9,845 nt of DNA from Chloroflexota bacterium (lineage in GTDB: Bacteria > Chloroflexota > Dehalococcoidia > Lucifugimonadales > UBA3495), in NCBI GenBank assembly GCA_028874675.1, contig JAPPJA010000326.1:1-9845 (forward strand). Reading direction: 5' to 3'. The position numbers and the translations under genes are program-made. This document shows positions 1 through 6,196 of the stretch, piece after piece; the stretch's first letter is position 1; the number at the start of each line of letters is the position of its first letter. Under the pieces are notes generated by a model that was not told the DNA's origin, ran no database searches, and saw nothing but the letters and a program-made list of their open reading frames with translations.

Positions 1-257
1 TCCTGCGCCAGATCATTTATGCGTTGCGCCAGGCTCAGCCATTCCTCCGGTCCTATTGCCGTGCTTCCCACGCTGACGAGGTCTTCCGCCGAAATGCGAG
101 CGATGTCGTTGGCCTCCGGGATGCGCTGGAGAGATTGTTCAATAGTAATGTGCTCTCCCAGTTCGGGGTAAAGGATGAAGTCCATCCTTTCAGGGCCCAC
201 TCCGGCGATGCTGCCTCCGGTGGCGACAATGGCAATCGAGGGTTTTAAAGCGTTCAT
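1..257 (-). CDS. Asparaginase family protein, N-terminal part (runs off window)
   Basis: Only the first 85 codons are present; the gene continues leftward past base 1. The start is ATG at 257-255, with AGGAG (267-263) five bases upstream. The N-terminus has a beta strand leading into A-T-G-G-S-I-A-G at residues 12-19. This is the Asparaginase N-domain signature (family consensus TGGTIAG), in which Thr13 would be the nucleophile that hydrolyses L-asparagine to aspartate and ammonia. Further family-like pieces are a Tyr at 30 in the mobile-loop region, the P-E at 47-48 and the S-V-G-S around 62-65 ahead of the Trp73 helix. The usual second Thr of the motif is Ser16. No signal peptide is visible, so it looks cytoplasmic. 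Family members also include Glu-tRNA(Gln) amidotransferase subunit D and lysophospholipase-like enzymes, and the missing C-terminus leaves the exact substrate open. It is divergent from the metallophosphoesterase gene. Confidence 0.85.
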   Translation of the reverse strand, partial: MNALKPSIAIVATGGSIAGVGPERMDFILYPELGEHITIEQSLQRIPEANDIARISAEDLVSVGSTAIGPEEWLSLAQRINDLAQ

Positions 258-293
258 TTGAACTCCTGTCGGTGGCGGATTGTTGGGGCTTTT

Positions 294-323
294 TTATTAG
301 CGGGAGGGCGTTATTGGTGGCAA
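294..323 (-). promoter_or_regulatory. Possible promoter of the asparaginase gene
   Basis: On the minus strand TTGCCA (323-318) is a five-of-six match to the -35 consensus. An 18-base spacer separates it from TAATAA (299-294), a poor -10. It lies about 37 bases before the ATG. The weak -10 makes this a tentative call. Confidence 0.25.
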
Positions 324-398
324 CAGTCCTGGCTCGAAGTTCGTTCAAACAGGTTCGAGGGCCTGACAGTTGTTACGCTGCGCCACAGGAACAAGCCG

Positions 399-431
399 GT
401 CCGGGCGACACAGTCCGGTTTTCGCGTCCGG
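399..431 (+). repeat. Three GTCCGG hexamers spaced 13-14 bases apart
   Basis: GTCCGG occurs at 399-404, 413-418 and 426-431. The last copy lies just upstream of where the -35 region of the metallophosphoesterase promoter would be. The spacing is slightly more than one helical turn. It could be a binding site for a regulator, or chance in GC-rich DNA. Confidence 0.3.
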
Positions 432-455
432 TCGGGTGGGCAGAATCTGTTCTGT

Positions 456-464
456 TGATATAAT
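456..464 (+). promoter_or_regulatory. Extended -10 promoter of the metallophosphoesterase gene
   Basis: TGATATAAT is a perfect TATAAT (459-464) with the TG extension at the right distance. The -35 region 17 bases upstream (about 436-441, GTGGGC) is poor, as is common for extended -10 promoters. Transcription would start near 471 and leave a leader of about 77 bases before the ATG at 548. Confidence 0.65.
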
Positions 465-547
465 CTTAGCGATTCTCTGGCAGACTACGAATAATTCAGG
501 GTCAAGTCAATTGCGGCTTGCCCACGAGACGGATCCGGCGGCGGTTT

Positions 548-1291
548 ATGCGTGCCCTGATTGTTTCCGACATTCATTCCAACCTGGAAGCGCTGGAGGC
601 GGTGATTGCCGACGCCCAGGGCAGGGGCGGTTTCGATGTGATCTGGTGCCTGGGCGACTCGGTCGGGTATGGTCCGGACCCTGCCGCCTGCCTGGACTTG
701 CTTCAGTCTTTTCCCCTGGTATCGGTCGCAGGGAATCATGACCGTGCTGCCCTGGACCTCCGGGAGAGCGCGGACTTCAATAGCGCCGCGGCCTATTCCG
801 CGAACTGGACCGCCCGGCAATTGCCCGAGGGACACCGGGGTTTCCTGGCCGGTCTTCCTGAAGTTGCTACCGCCGGTGCGTTCACCCTGGTGCACGGGAG
901 CCTGCGCGCGCCCCTGCGTGAATATCTGCTGAACGAAGAGGCCGCCGCCAGCACTTTTGGCCGCTTGACCACCAGCTACTGCCTGGTGGGGCACTCGCAC
1001 TTGCCATTTCTGTGCCTGGAAAACCGGGACGGGCCCAGGTTCGTACAGTTTTCCGAGAATGAGGCCTTCGCCCTTGATGAGCGGCGCCTCATCGCAAATG
1101 CGGGAAGCGTGGGACAGCCTCGGGACTACGACCCCAGGCCAAGCTACGCAATTTACGTTCGGGAGGACCCCGAGTCTTCGGGTTTCCTGGAACGGCACAG
1201 GGTGGAATATGCCAGGGCCGCTACCCAGGAAAAGATGCGAACTGCGGGATTGCCCAGGAGCCTGATAGACCGGCTGGACCATGGGGTTTAG
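548..1291 (+). CDS. YfcE/MJ0936-type metallophosphoesterase
   Basis: A complete calcineurin-like phosphoesterase of 247 residues, probably cytoplasmic (no signal peptide or membrane segment). All metal-binding blocks of the family are visible in order: D8-x-H10 in S-D-I-H-S-N, G-D37 in the G-D-S-V-G-Y-G-P-D-P block (36-45), G-N63-H64-D (62-65), V-H116-G, and G-H149-S-H151. N-A-G-S-V-G-Q-P-R-D at 184-193 is typical of the YfcE-like branch. Such enzymes bind two metal ions (often Mn) and hydrolyse phosphodiester or phosphomonoester bonds; the natural substrate is usually unknown. I chose the ATG at 548 because the family starts with M-R-(A/I)-L-I-x-S-D-I-H. An in-frame TTG at 518 would add ten Arg-rich residues before it. 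No strong Shine-Dalgarno is seen for either start. It is apparently a single-gene unit. Confidence 0.88.
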   Translation: MRALIVSDIHSNLEALEAVIADAQGRGGFDVIWCLGDSVGYGPDPAACLDLLQSFPLVSVAGNHDRAALDLRESADFNSAAAYSANWTARQLPEGHRGFLAGLPEVATAGAFTLVHGSLRAPLREYLLNEEAAASTFGRLTTSYCLVGHSHLPFLCLENRDGPRFVQFSENEAFALDERRLIANAGSVGQPRDYDPRPSYAIYVREDPESSGFLERHRVEYARAATQEKMRTAGLPRSLIDRLDHGV

Positions 1292-1462
1292 CTCTTGAAC
1301 CAGGTAATGTGCGATGGCCAGAGGTTCGCCGCGGTGAAGGCAGGACAGCCTCGTCAGCCATAGAGTGCGCTGGAATGAGTAGAAAGCACAATCTTCCCGT
1401 AACTCAGTCTCATCTGGCTCATTTTGTCTTTGGAGTTTTCCTCCTGGCGGCCTGAATTTCTC

Positions 1463-1491
1463 CAGGAAATGGGCTTTCCTGCAGCCATTTC
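1463..1491. repeat. Two mutually exclusive hairpins sharing bases
   Basis: CAGGAAA (1463-1469) pairs perfectly with TTTCCTG (1475-1481) across a 5-base loop. Alternatively GAAATGGGCT (1466-1475) pairs with AGCCATTTC (1483-1491), leaving one bulged G. The two folds use the same left arm and cannot coexist. No T-tract follows, so neither looks like an intrinsic terminator. Confidence 0.45.
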
Positions 1492-1499
1492 AAGGGGTT

Positions 1500-1544
1500 C
1501 CGGCCCCGAGAGGCTCTTGTGTACGGGGTCCGGAGGAGGCCCCG
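1500..1544. repeat. Overlapping GC-rich inverted repeats
   Basis: CCGGCCCCG (1500-1508) pairs with CGGGGTCCGG (1524-1533) with one bulged T. The right arm can instead pair downstream, GGGG-T-CC (1525-1531) with GGCCCC (1538-1543), just before GGTTTTCC. The second fold is faintly terminator-like but its T run is only four bases and interrupted by GG. Function is unknown. Confidence 0.35.
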
Positions 1545-1655
1545 GTTTTCCGGTCGCTTCGTTTCATGGTGGGAGAGGACAATAGTGGATGGGGAGAGGG
1601 ACAATGTTAGCGGCCCGGAAGAGGAAAAGGGACGGCGCTTAACTACGGGAGGGAT

Positions 1656-1680
1656 GGCAATTGCCCTTGCGCCGCAAGGG
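1656..1680. repeat. GGCAATTGCC palindrome and adjoining hairpin upstream of the tRNA promoter
   Basis: GGCAATTGCC (1656-1665) is a perfect 10-base palindrome. Overlapping its right edge, CCCTTGC (1664-1670) and GCAAGGG (1674-1680) form a 7-bp stem with a 3-base loop. Both sit within 35 bases upstream of the TTGACA box for the tRNA genes. They could be an operator or the end of an upstream transcript; there is no T-tract. Confidence 0.4.
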
Positions 1681-1689
1681 GCAGGTCTA

Positions 1690-1718
1690 TTGACAAGAGC
1701 GGGTACTGTTGATAGGCT
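1690..1718 (+). promoter_or_regulatory. Promoter of the tRNA-Lys/tRNA-Leu unit
   Basis: A perfect -35 box TTGACA (1690-1695), a 17-base spacer and TAGGCT (1713-1718) with a TG extension (1710-1711). Transcription would start near 1725, about 36 bases before the mature tRNA-Lys end. The perfect -35, spacing and extension make up for the weak -10 hexamer. Confidence 0.65.
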
Positions 1719-1725
1719 TTTGCAA

Positions 1726-1747
1726 CCTGAAAACAGTGGATTTCAGG
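1726..1747 (+). repeat. Hairpin in the 5' leader of the tRNA transcript
   Basis: CCTGAAA (1726-1732) pairs perfectly with TTTCAGG (1741-1747) around an 8-base loop. With a start near 1725 the primary transcript would begin with this hairpin, followed by 13 unpaired bases and then tRNA-Lys. It may protect the precursor end or guide processing. Confidence 0.45.
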
Positions 1748-1760
1748 GGTGGTTTGTGTT

Positions 1761-1836
1761 GGCCCGCTAGCTCAACTGGCAGAGCAACGGACTCTTAATC
1801 CGTAGGTTCTCGGTTCGACCCCGAGGCGGGTCACCA
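1761..1836 (+). tRNA. tRNA-Lys(CTT)
   Basis: A full cloverleaf of 76 bases. The acceptor stem is GGCCCGC with GCGGGTC (one G-T wobble), the D arm GCTC/GAGC with a GG in the loop, and the anticodon stem ACGGA/TCCGT around the loop C-T-CTT-A-A. The T arm CTCGG/CCGAG encloses TTCGACC. The discriminator is A and CCA is encoded at 1834-1836. Anticodon CTT reads the lysine codon AAG. It is the first gene of a two-tRNA unit. Confidence 0.96.
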
Positions 1837-1870
1837 AAGTGGAAACAGACAAAAAGGGGTATTGCAGCCT

Positions 1871-1955
1871 GGGGGAGTGTCGGAATTGGTAGACGAGCAT
1901 GACTTAGGATCATGTGCTGCAAAGCGTGGGAGTTCGAGTCTCCCCTTCCCCACCA
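1871..1955 (+). tRNA. tRNA-Leu(TAG)
   Basis: A class II tRNA of 85 bases. The acceptor stem is GGGGGAG with CTTCCCC, and the D arm is a 3-bp stem TCG/CGA with GG in the loop. The anticodon stem CATGA/TCATG carries loop C-T-TAG-G-A. The T arm GGGAG/CTCCC encloses TTCGAGT, and CCA is encoded at 1953-1955. The long variable arm holds a short GC/GC stem, as expected for leucine. Anticodon TAG reads CUA and, with wobble, other CUN codons. It lies 34 bases after tRNA-Lys and is surely co-transcribed with it. Confidence 0.96.
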
Positions 1956-1973
1956 GAGAAAATACCTGAAGTC

Positions 1974-1990
1974 GGCCCTGATTGTGGGCC
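1974..1990 (+). terminator. Weak hairpin after the tRNA genes, possible terminator
   Basis: GGCCC (1974-1978) pairs with GGGCC (1986-1990) around a 7-base loop, followed by ATTTACTTTA. The stem is short and the T run is broken, so termination would be partial at best and read-through into oppD is possible. Confidence 0.3.
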
Positions 1991-2052
1991 ATTTACTTTA
2001 AACCGGCGCATGAAACTGGAGAGTTACCGGTCTGTTGCCGGGGGGAGGGCAG

Positions 2053-3123
2053 TTGGCTACGCTTCTGGAAGTAAAAGACCTTCGCACACATTTCTTCACC
2101 TTTGAGGGAGTTGTCAAAGCAGTTGACGGCGTGAGCTATGAGGTGGAAGAAGGCGAAACTCTGGGTCTTGTCGGGGAAAGTGGATGCGGCAAGAGCGTCA
2201 GCGCTCTTTCGTTGATGCGGCTGATACCGGACCCACCAGGCAAGATAGTGTCTGGTGAAATGCTCTTCGAAGGGGAAGACATCCTGAAAATTGACATGGA
2301 TGATATGCGGCGCATCCGTGGCGCCAAGATGTCCATGGTGTTCCAGGAGCCTATGACTTCGCTCAACCCCGTACTTACCCTGGAGCGGCAGCTCAGTGAG
2401 ACCCTGCAGCTCCACCGGGGCATGAGTCGGGAGGAGGCCCGCAACGAGTCGGTGGACCTGCTGGCCAGGGTCGGTATTCCCGATGCGGAGCGACGGGTCA
2501 AGCAGTATCCCCACCAGTTCAGCGGCGGCATGCGGCAGAGGGTAATGATTGCCATGGCTCTCAGCTGCAATCCCAGGCTGATCATCGCCGACGAGCCTAC
2601 CACCGCTCTTGACGTGACCATTCAGGCCCAGATCCTGGAGTTGATGAAGTCGCTGACCAACGAGTTCGGCGTTTCTCTCATTGTTATTACTCACAACCTG
2701 GGCGTGGTAGCCCGCTACGCCGACCGCATGAACATCATGTATGCCGGCAAGATCATTGAAAGAGGCACAGCCCGGGAGGTTTACAGCAACCCCCGGCACC
2801 CCTACACGGTAGGTCTGCTCAAGTCGGTGCCTCGGCTGGATTTGCCCCGCCGGGCCAAGCTGGACCCCATTGAAGGGCAGCCGCCTGACCTGATCAATCT
2901 ACCCCAGGGCTGCTCCTTCCGGGACCGCTGCCGCTGGGCAGTGGACAAGTGTGCTACCGAGGAACCCCCCCTGATGCTGATGAACGAGGGCCACTGGTCC
3001 GCCTGCTGGCGGTCCGACGAGTTGGGGCCCTCCGCCCTGGACTTCTACGCCGACGCCGAAATGCTGGAAGGCGCGACCAATGGCGGTTCGGCTGCAGACT
3101 CGGAACCTGAAGAAGAAAACTAG
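2053..3123 (+). CDS. oppD: Oligopeptide/dipeptide ABC importer ATPase, OppD/DppD type
   Basis: A complete ABC ATPase of 356 residues that powers peptide (or nickel/opine-like) import from the cytoplasmic face of the membrane. Visible are Walker A G-E-S-G-C-G-K-S (41-48), the Q-loop Gln98, the signature F-S-G-G-M-R-Q-R (about 156-163), Walker B L-I-I-A-D-E-P (176-182) and the H-loop His214. The C-terminal oligo_HPY extension has Cys287, Cys293, Cys300 and Cys318, the conserved set that binds an iron-sulphur cluster in some structurally studied relatives. I chose the TTG at 2053 because GGGAGGG (2043-2049) lies just before it. The gap is short, and an in-frame TTG at 2035 with GGAGAG (2018-2023) would add six residues. 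oppF follows after 20 bases. Peptide specificity cannot be read from the ATPase. The symbol could equally be dppD. Confidence 0.93.
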   Translation: MATLLEVKDLRTHFFTFEGVVKAVDGVSYEVEEGETLGLVGESGCGKSVSALSLMRLIPDPPGKIVSGEMLFEGEDILKIDMDDMRRIRGAKMSMVFQEPMTSLNPVLTLERQLSETLQLHRGMSREEARNESVDLLARVGIPDAERRVKQYPHQFSGGMRQRVMIAMALSCNPRLIIADEPTTALDVTIQAQILELMKSLTNEFGVSLIVITHNLGVVARYADRMNIMYAGKIIERGTAREVYSNPRHPYTVGLLKSVPRLDLPRRAKLDPIEGQPPDLINLPQGCSFRDRCRWAVDKCATEEPPLMLMNEGHWSACWRSDELGPSALDFYADAEMLEGATNGGSAADSEPEEEN

Positions 3124-3143
3124 CCCGCGGAGAGTATGACGAT

Positions 3144-4187
3144 ATGACCACGATGACTGAAGCGGACCAGCGCGGAAACGGGGCGTCCCCCGAGAACGAT
3201 ATCCTGGTCGAGGTCAAGAATCTTCAGATGTACTTCCCCGTCACTGCGGGGATCATATTCCAGCGGGCGGTAGCCCAGATCAAGGCGGTTGATGATGTAA
3301 GCTTCTTTGTCCGAAAGGGTGAAACCCTGGGGCTGGTGGGAGAAAGCGGCTGCGGCAAGACCACCACCGGGCGCTGCATACTGCAGCTGTACAAGCCCAC
3401 CGGTGGACAGGTTGTTTTCGACGGCCAGGAACTGACTTCCATGTCAACCCGCCAGATGCGGGTGATGCGCCGCCGGATGCAGGTGATTTTCCAGGACCCT
3501 TACAGCTCGCTGAACCCCCGCATGACCGCGGGAAATATTATCGGCGAGCCCTTGATTGTTCACGGCCTGGTGAATAACAAGGAGGAGTACCGGGAACGGG
3601 TGGCCGAGCTTCTGCAGAACGTGGGCCTGAACCCTTACATGGCCGACCGATTTCCCCACGAGTTCAGCGGCGGGCAGCGCCAGCGCATCGGAGTGGCGCG
3701 AGCGCTGTCGGTTGACCCCTCGTTCATTGTCTGCGACGAGCCGGTGTCCGCCCTGGATGTGTCTATCCAGGCCCAGATTGTGAACCTGCTGGAGGACCTG
3801 CAGGAGCAGTTTGACCTCACCTACCTCTTTATCGCCCACGACCTCTCGGTGGTGAGGCATATCAGCAACCGGGTGGCGGTCATGTACCTGGGTCACATCG
3901 TGGAAGTTGCGGACCGGAATGAAATTTATGCCAACCCGCTCCATCCCTACACCCGGGCGTTGCTGTCGGCGGTACCCATTCCCGACCCGGTTATCGACGC
4001 GCAGCGGGAGCGCATTTTGCTCAGCGGCGAGGTGCCAAGCCCGCTGAATCCTCCTAACGGCTGTGTATTCCACCCCCGCTGTCCCATAGCCATTGACAGT
4101 TGCCAGCAGGTTATTCCAGAGCTTCGGGAAGTCGAACCCGACCATTGGGCCGCGTGCATCCAGTCCCCGGGATACGGCTCTTACTAG
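3144..4187 (+). CDS. oppF: Oligopeptide/dipeptide ABC importer ATPase, OppF/DppF type
   Basis: A complete 347-residue partner ATPase that forms the asymmetric OppD-OppF heterodimer. Visible are Walker A G-E-S-G-C-G-K-T (66-73), the Q-loop Gln117, the signature F-S-G-G-Q-R-Q-R (174-181), Walker B F-I-V-C-D-E-P (194-200) and the H-loop His232. The oligo_HPY tail has Cys307, Cys313, Cys320 and Cys338. The insert after Asp/Val at the N-terminus, including I-I-F-Q-R-A-V-A (37-44), is typical of the F subunit. The start is ATG at 3144, with CGGAGAG (3128-3134) nine bases upstream; the ATG at 3136 is out of frame and meets a stop at once. It is co-transcribed with oppD and followed by a clear terminator. 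Neither permease nor binding protein genes adjoin it. Confidence 0.93.
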   Translation: MTTMTEADQRGNGASPENDILVEVKNLQMYFPVTAGIIFQRAVAQIKAVDDVSFFVRKGETLGLVGESGCGKTTTGRCILQLYKPTGGQVVFDGQELTSMSTRQMRVMRRRMQVIFQDPYSSLNPRMTAGNIIGEPLIVHGLVNNKEEYRERVAELLQNVGLNPYMADRFPHEFSGGQRQRIGVARALSVDPSFIVCDEPVSALDVSIQAQIVNLLEDLQEQFDLTYLFIAHDLSVVRHISNRVAVMYLGHIVEVADRNEIYANPLHPYTRALLSAVPIPDPVIDAQRERILLSGEVPSPLNPPNGCVFHPRCPIAIDSCQQVIPELREVEPDHWAACIQSPGYGSY

Positions 4188-4210
4188 AGGCAGACAAAGC
4201 AGTGTCTTGA

Positions 4211-4235
4211 GGGCCGACATTTCGTCGGCCCTTTT
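4211..4235 (+). terminator. Intrinsic terminator of oppDF
   Basis: GGGCCGAC (4211-4218) pairs perfectly with GTCGGCCC (4224-4231) around ATTTC, directly followed by TTTT. It lies 23 bases after the oppF stop. This is the best terminator in the window. Confidence 0.85.
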
Positions 4236-4259
4236 GCATTGAAAGGGCGAGATCAGGCG

Positions 4260-4275
4260 GGCGCGCCAACGCGCC
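4260..4275. repeat. GGCGCG/CGCGCC inverted repeat before the lepA promoter
   Basis: GGCGCG (4260-4265) and CGCGCC (4270-4275) form a perfect 6-bp stem with loop CCAA. It sits 26 bases upstream of the lepA extended -10. It could be an operator or chance in a GC-rich spacer. Confidence 0.35.
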
Positions 4276-4300
4276 GTTATTGTTGGCTTGACAGCCACCG

Positions 4301-4309
4301 TGATACTAT
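4301..4309 (+). promoter_or_regulatory. Extended -10 promoter of lepA, implying a leaderless mRNA
   Basis: TGATACTAT gives TACTAT (four of six to TATAAT) with the TG extension. The ATG begins 10 bases after the last T, so the start of transcription should fall at about 4316-4319. TTGACA is also present at 4288-4293, but only 10 bases from this -10, too close to act as its normal -35. Confidence 0.5.
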
Positions 4310-4318
4310 TGTGAAGCT

Positions 4319-6166
4319 ATGAATCCCGAAAACATTCGAAACTTCTGCATTATTGCGCATATTGATCATGGCAAGTCCACCCTTGCCGACCGCTTCCTGG
4401 AAATAACGGGCACGGTGCGTCCCCAGGAGATGAAGGCCCAGTTCATGGACCAGATGGAACTGGAGCGCGAACGAGGAATCACCATCAAGGGAAAAGCGGT
4501 GGCAATGCAGCACAAGGCCCGGGACGGCCAGCTGTATCAGCTGAACTTGATTGACACCCCCGGCCACGTTGACTTCAGCTACGAGGTATCCCGAGCGCTG
4601 GCCGCCTGCGAGGGGGCGCTGCTGGTGGTGGACGCCAGCCAGGGAATAGAGGCGCAGACCATCGCCAACACCCTGCTGGCAATGGAATACGACCTGGAAC
4701 TGATTCCGATAGTGAACAAGGTTGATCTTCCCCAGGCCGAACCTCACCGGGTCGCCGGCGAGCTGCAGCAGGTGTTCGGTTTTCGGGAAGATGAGATTCT
4801 GTACGTCTCGGCCAAGGAAGGCACCGGGGCCAATGACATCCTGGATGCCGTGGTTGAACGTTTCAAACCCCCTTCAGGCGATACCGAGGGAGCCCTCAGG
4901 GCGCTGGTTTTTGACTCGGTTTACAACAGCTACAAGGGAATTATCGCCCACGTCAGAGTGGAAGACGGGGCAGTTTCAAAGAGTGACAAGACCCTGGTGA
5001 TGTCGTCGGGAAGGGTTGCCGAAATAATGGAGGTGGGGGTATTCGCTCCCCATCCCACACCGGTCGAAGCGCTGGGGACCGGACAGGTGGGGTATATCGC
5101 CACCGGCTTCAAGGACGTACAGGAGTGCAGCGTTGGCGACACCCTGACCATCAGCAACAGGCCGGCCACCGAGCCGCTGCCTGGCTACGTTGAGCTGAAG
5201 TCCATGGTCTTCGCGGGTCTGTACCCCTCGGATGGTGAAGAGTACAACAGCCTTCGAGCGGCGCTGGAAAAGCTTCGCCTGAACGATGCCTCGCTGACCA
5301 TGGAGCCGGAGAGCAGCGGCGCGCTGGGCTTCGGCTTCCGGTGCGGCTTCCTGGGCCTGATGCACCTGGAAATAATTCAGGAAAGGCTGGAACGGGAGTA
5401 CGACCTGGACCTGATAGTTACAGCTCCCAGCGTCGCCTACCAGGTGATTCTGCAGGACGGGACCGAGCTTCGAGTGGATAATCCTTCAAAGCTGCCCCAG
5501 CCCCACGAAATCAGGGAAATCCAGGAACCCGTCCTGGGCTTGACCATCGTTGCCCCCAACCGGCACGTTGGGGCGATTATGGAACTAATGCATGCCCGGC
5601 GCTCCGAATTCAGGCGGATGGAGTACATTCAGAGCATAGCCTCGCGGGATGGCGGTGACCCCAGAGAGGAGCAGACCCGGGTGGTGATGGAATACACCAT
5701 GCCGTTGTCGGAAATGCTCGCCGACTTCTACAACCAGCTCAAGTCCCGCACCCAGGGATACGCCTCCCTGGACTATAACTTCGAGGGGTATCGGGCCGCT
5801 CCACTGAGCCGGGTGGACATTCTGATAAATCACCAGGCGGTGGAGGCGCTGTCCATGATCGTGCACCGCGATCTAGCGGTGGTGCACGGGCGCGCGCTGG
5901 TGGAAAAGCTGAGGACGACTATCCCCAGGCAGCTTTTTGAAGTGCCCATTCAGGCTGCCATTGGGAGCAGGATCATTGCCAGGGAAACCGTCCGGGCGCT
6001 GCGGAAGGATGTGCTGGCCAAGTGCTACGGCGGAGACATCACCCGCAAGCGCAAACTGCTGGAGAAGCAGAAGGAAGGCAAGAAGCGGATGAAGAGCGTG
6101 GGCAGGGTGGAGGTGCCCCAGGAAGCCTTCCTCAGCCTGCTGGGAATCGGCAGCGAAGGTTCGTGA
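4319..6166 (+). CDS. lepA: Elongation factor 4 (LepA), translational GTPase
   Basis: A complete 615-residue LepA/EF4, near the usual length of about 600. This ribosome-bound GTPase resembles EF-G and can remodel or back-translocate stalled ribosomes; a role in 30S biogenesis has also been proposed. All G motifs are seen: G1 A-H-I-D-H-G-K-S-T (13-21), G2 R-G-I-T-I (52-56), G3 D-T-P-G-H (79-83), G4 N-K-V-D (133-136) and G5 S-A-K (164-166). The C-terminal LepA-specific domain is present, including the Lys-rich G-D-I-T-R-K-R-K-L-L-E-K-Q-K-E-G-K-K-R-M stretch and the G-x-V-E-V-P-Q-E-A-F end typical of the family. The start M-N-P-E-N-I-R-N-F matches the family. No Shine-Dalgarno precedes it (only GAAG two bases before ATG), in keeping with a leaderless message. 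It appears to be a single-gene unit, convergent with the DinB gene. Confidence 0.97.
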   Translation: MNPENIRNFCIIAHIDHGKSTLADRFLEITGTVRPQEMKAQFMDQMELERERGITIKGKAVAMQHKARDGQLYQLNLIDTPGHVDFSYEVSRALAACEGALLVVDASQGIEAQTIANTLLAMEYDLELIPIVNKVDLPQAEPHRVAGELQQVFGFREDEILYVSAKEGTGANDILDAVVERFKPPSGDTEGALRALVFDSVYNSYKGIIAHVRVEDGAVSKSDKTLVMSSGRVAEIMEVGVFAPHPTPVEALGTGQVGYIATGFKDVQECSVGDTLTISNRPATEPLPGYVELKSMVFAGLYPSDGEEYNSLRAALEKLRLNDASLTMEPESSGALGFGFRCGFLGLMHLEIIQERLEREYDLDLIVTAPSVAYQVILQDGTELRVDNPSKLPQPHEIREIQEPVLGLTIVAPNRHVGAIMELMHARRSEFRRMEYIQSIASRDGGDPREEQTRVVMEYTMPLSEMLADFYNQLKSRTQGYASLDYNFEGYRAAPLSRVDILINHQAVEALSMIVHRDLAVVHGRALVEKLRTTIPRQLFEVPIQAAIGSRIIARETVRALRKDVLAKCYGGDITRKRKLLEKQKEGKKRMKSVGRVEVPQEAFLSLLGIGSEGS

Positions 6167-6196
6167 CCGGGAACAGGCCAGGCCCGATTTTCTGAA

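Larger units (their letters stand above)
1292..1689. other. Gene-free region between the phosphoesterase and the tRNA promoter
   Basis: About 400 bases without a convincing protein gene. Short open frames exist on both strands (plus 1519-1770, minus 1604-1419). They lack family resemblance, have low-complexity Pro/Arg/Ser composition or run into the tRNA, so I do not call them. The region does hold several inverted repeats (listed separately at 1463, 1500 and 1656) and a near-identical direct repeat, GGGAGAGG-ACAAT (1571-1583) and GGGAGAGGGACAAT (1592-1605). It could carry a non-coding RNA, or be decayed sequence. Confidence 0.5.

Noticed and set aside
24..248. Plus-strand open frame of 74 codons at the left edge
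   Set aside because: It lies opposite the asparaginase N-terminus, which has the T-G-G-S-I-A-G motif and a good ribosome site on the minus strand.
485..1282. Long open frame of 265 codons on the minus strand opposite the metallophosphoesterase
   Set aside because: It mirrors a gene with full catalytic motifs. Its own product is rich in Gly, Pro, Gln and Arg and has no recognisable domain. It is typical antisense shadow in GC-rich coding DNA.
1419..1770. Short open frames on both strands in the gene-free region (minus 1604-1419, plus 1519-1770)
   Set aside because: No domain, unusual composition, no good ribosome site, and the plus-strand frame runs into tRNA-Lys.
1993..2799. Open frame of 268 codons on the minus strand across oppD
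   Set aside because: Antisense to the Walker and signature motifs of OppD; no domain and no ribosome site.
4288..4293. TTGACA as the -35 box of lepA
   Set aside because: It is only 10 bases from TACTAT and 13 from TATTGT, too close for normal promoter geometry. The extended -10 explains the start better.
3444..4298. Open frame of 284 codons on the minus strand across oppF and its terminator
   Set aside because: Antisense to a clear ATPase and running through an intrinsic terminator; His/Val/Arg-rich with no family likeness.
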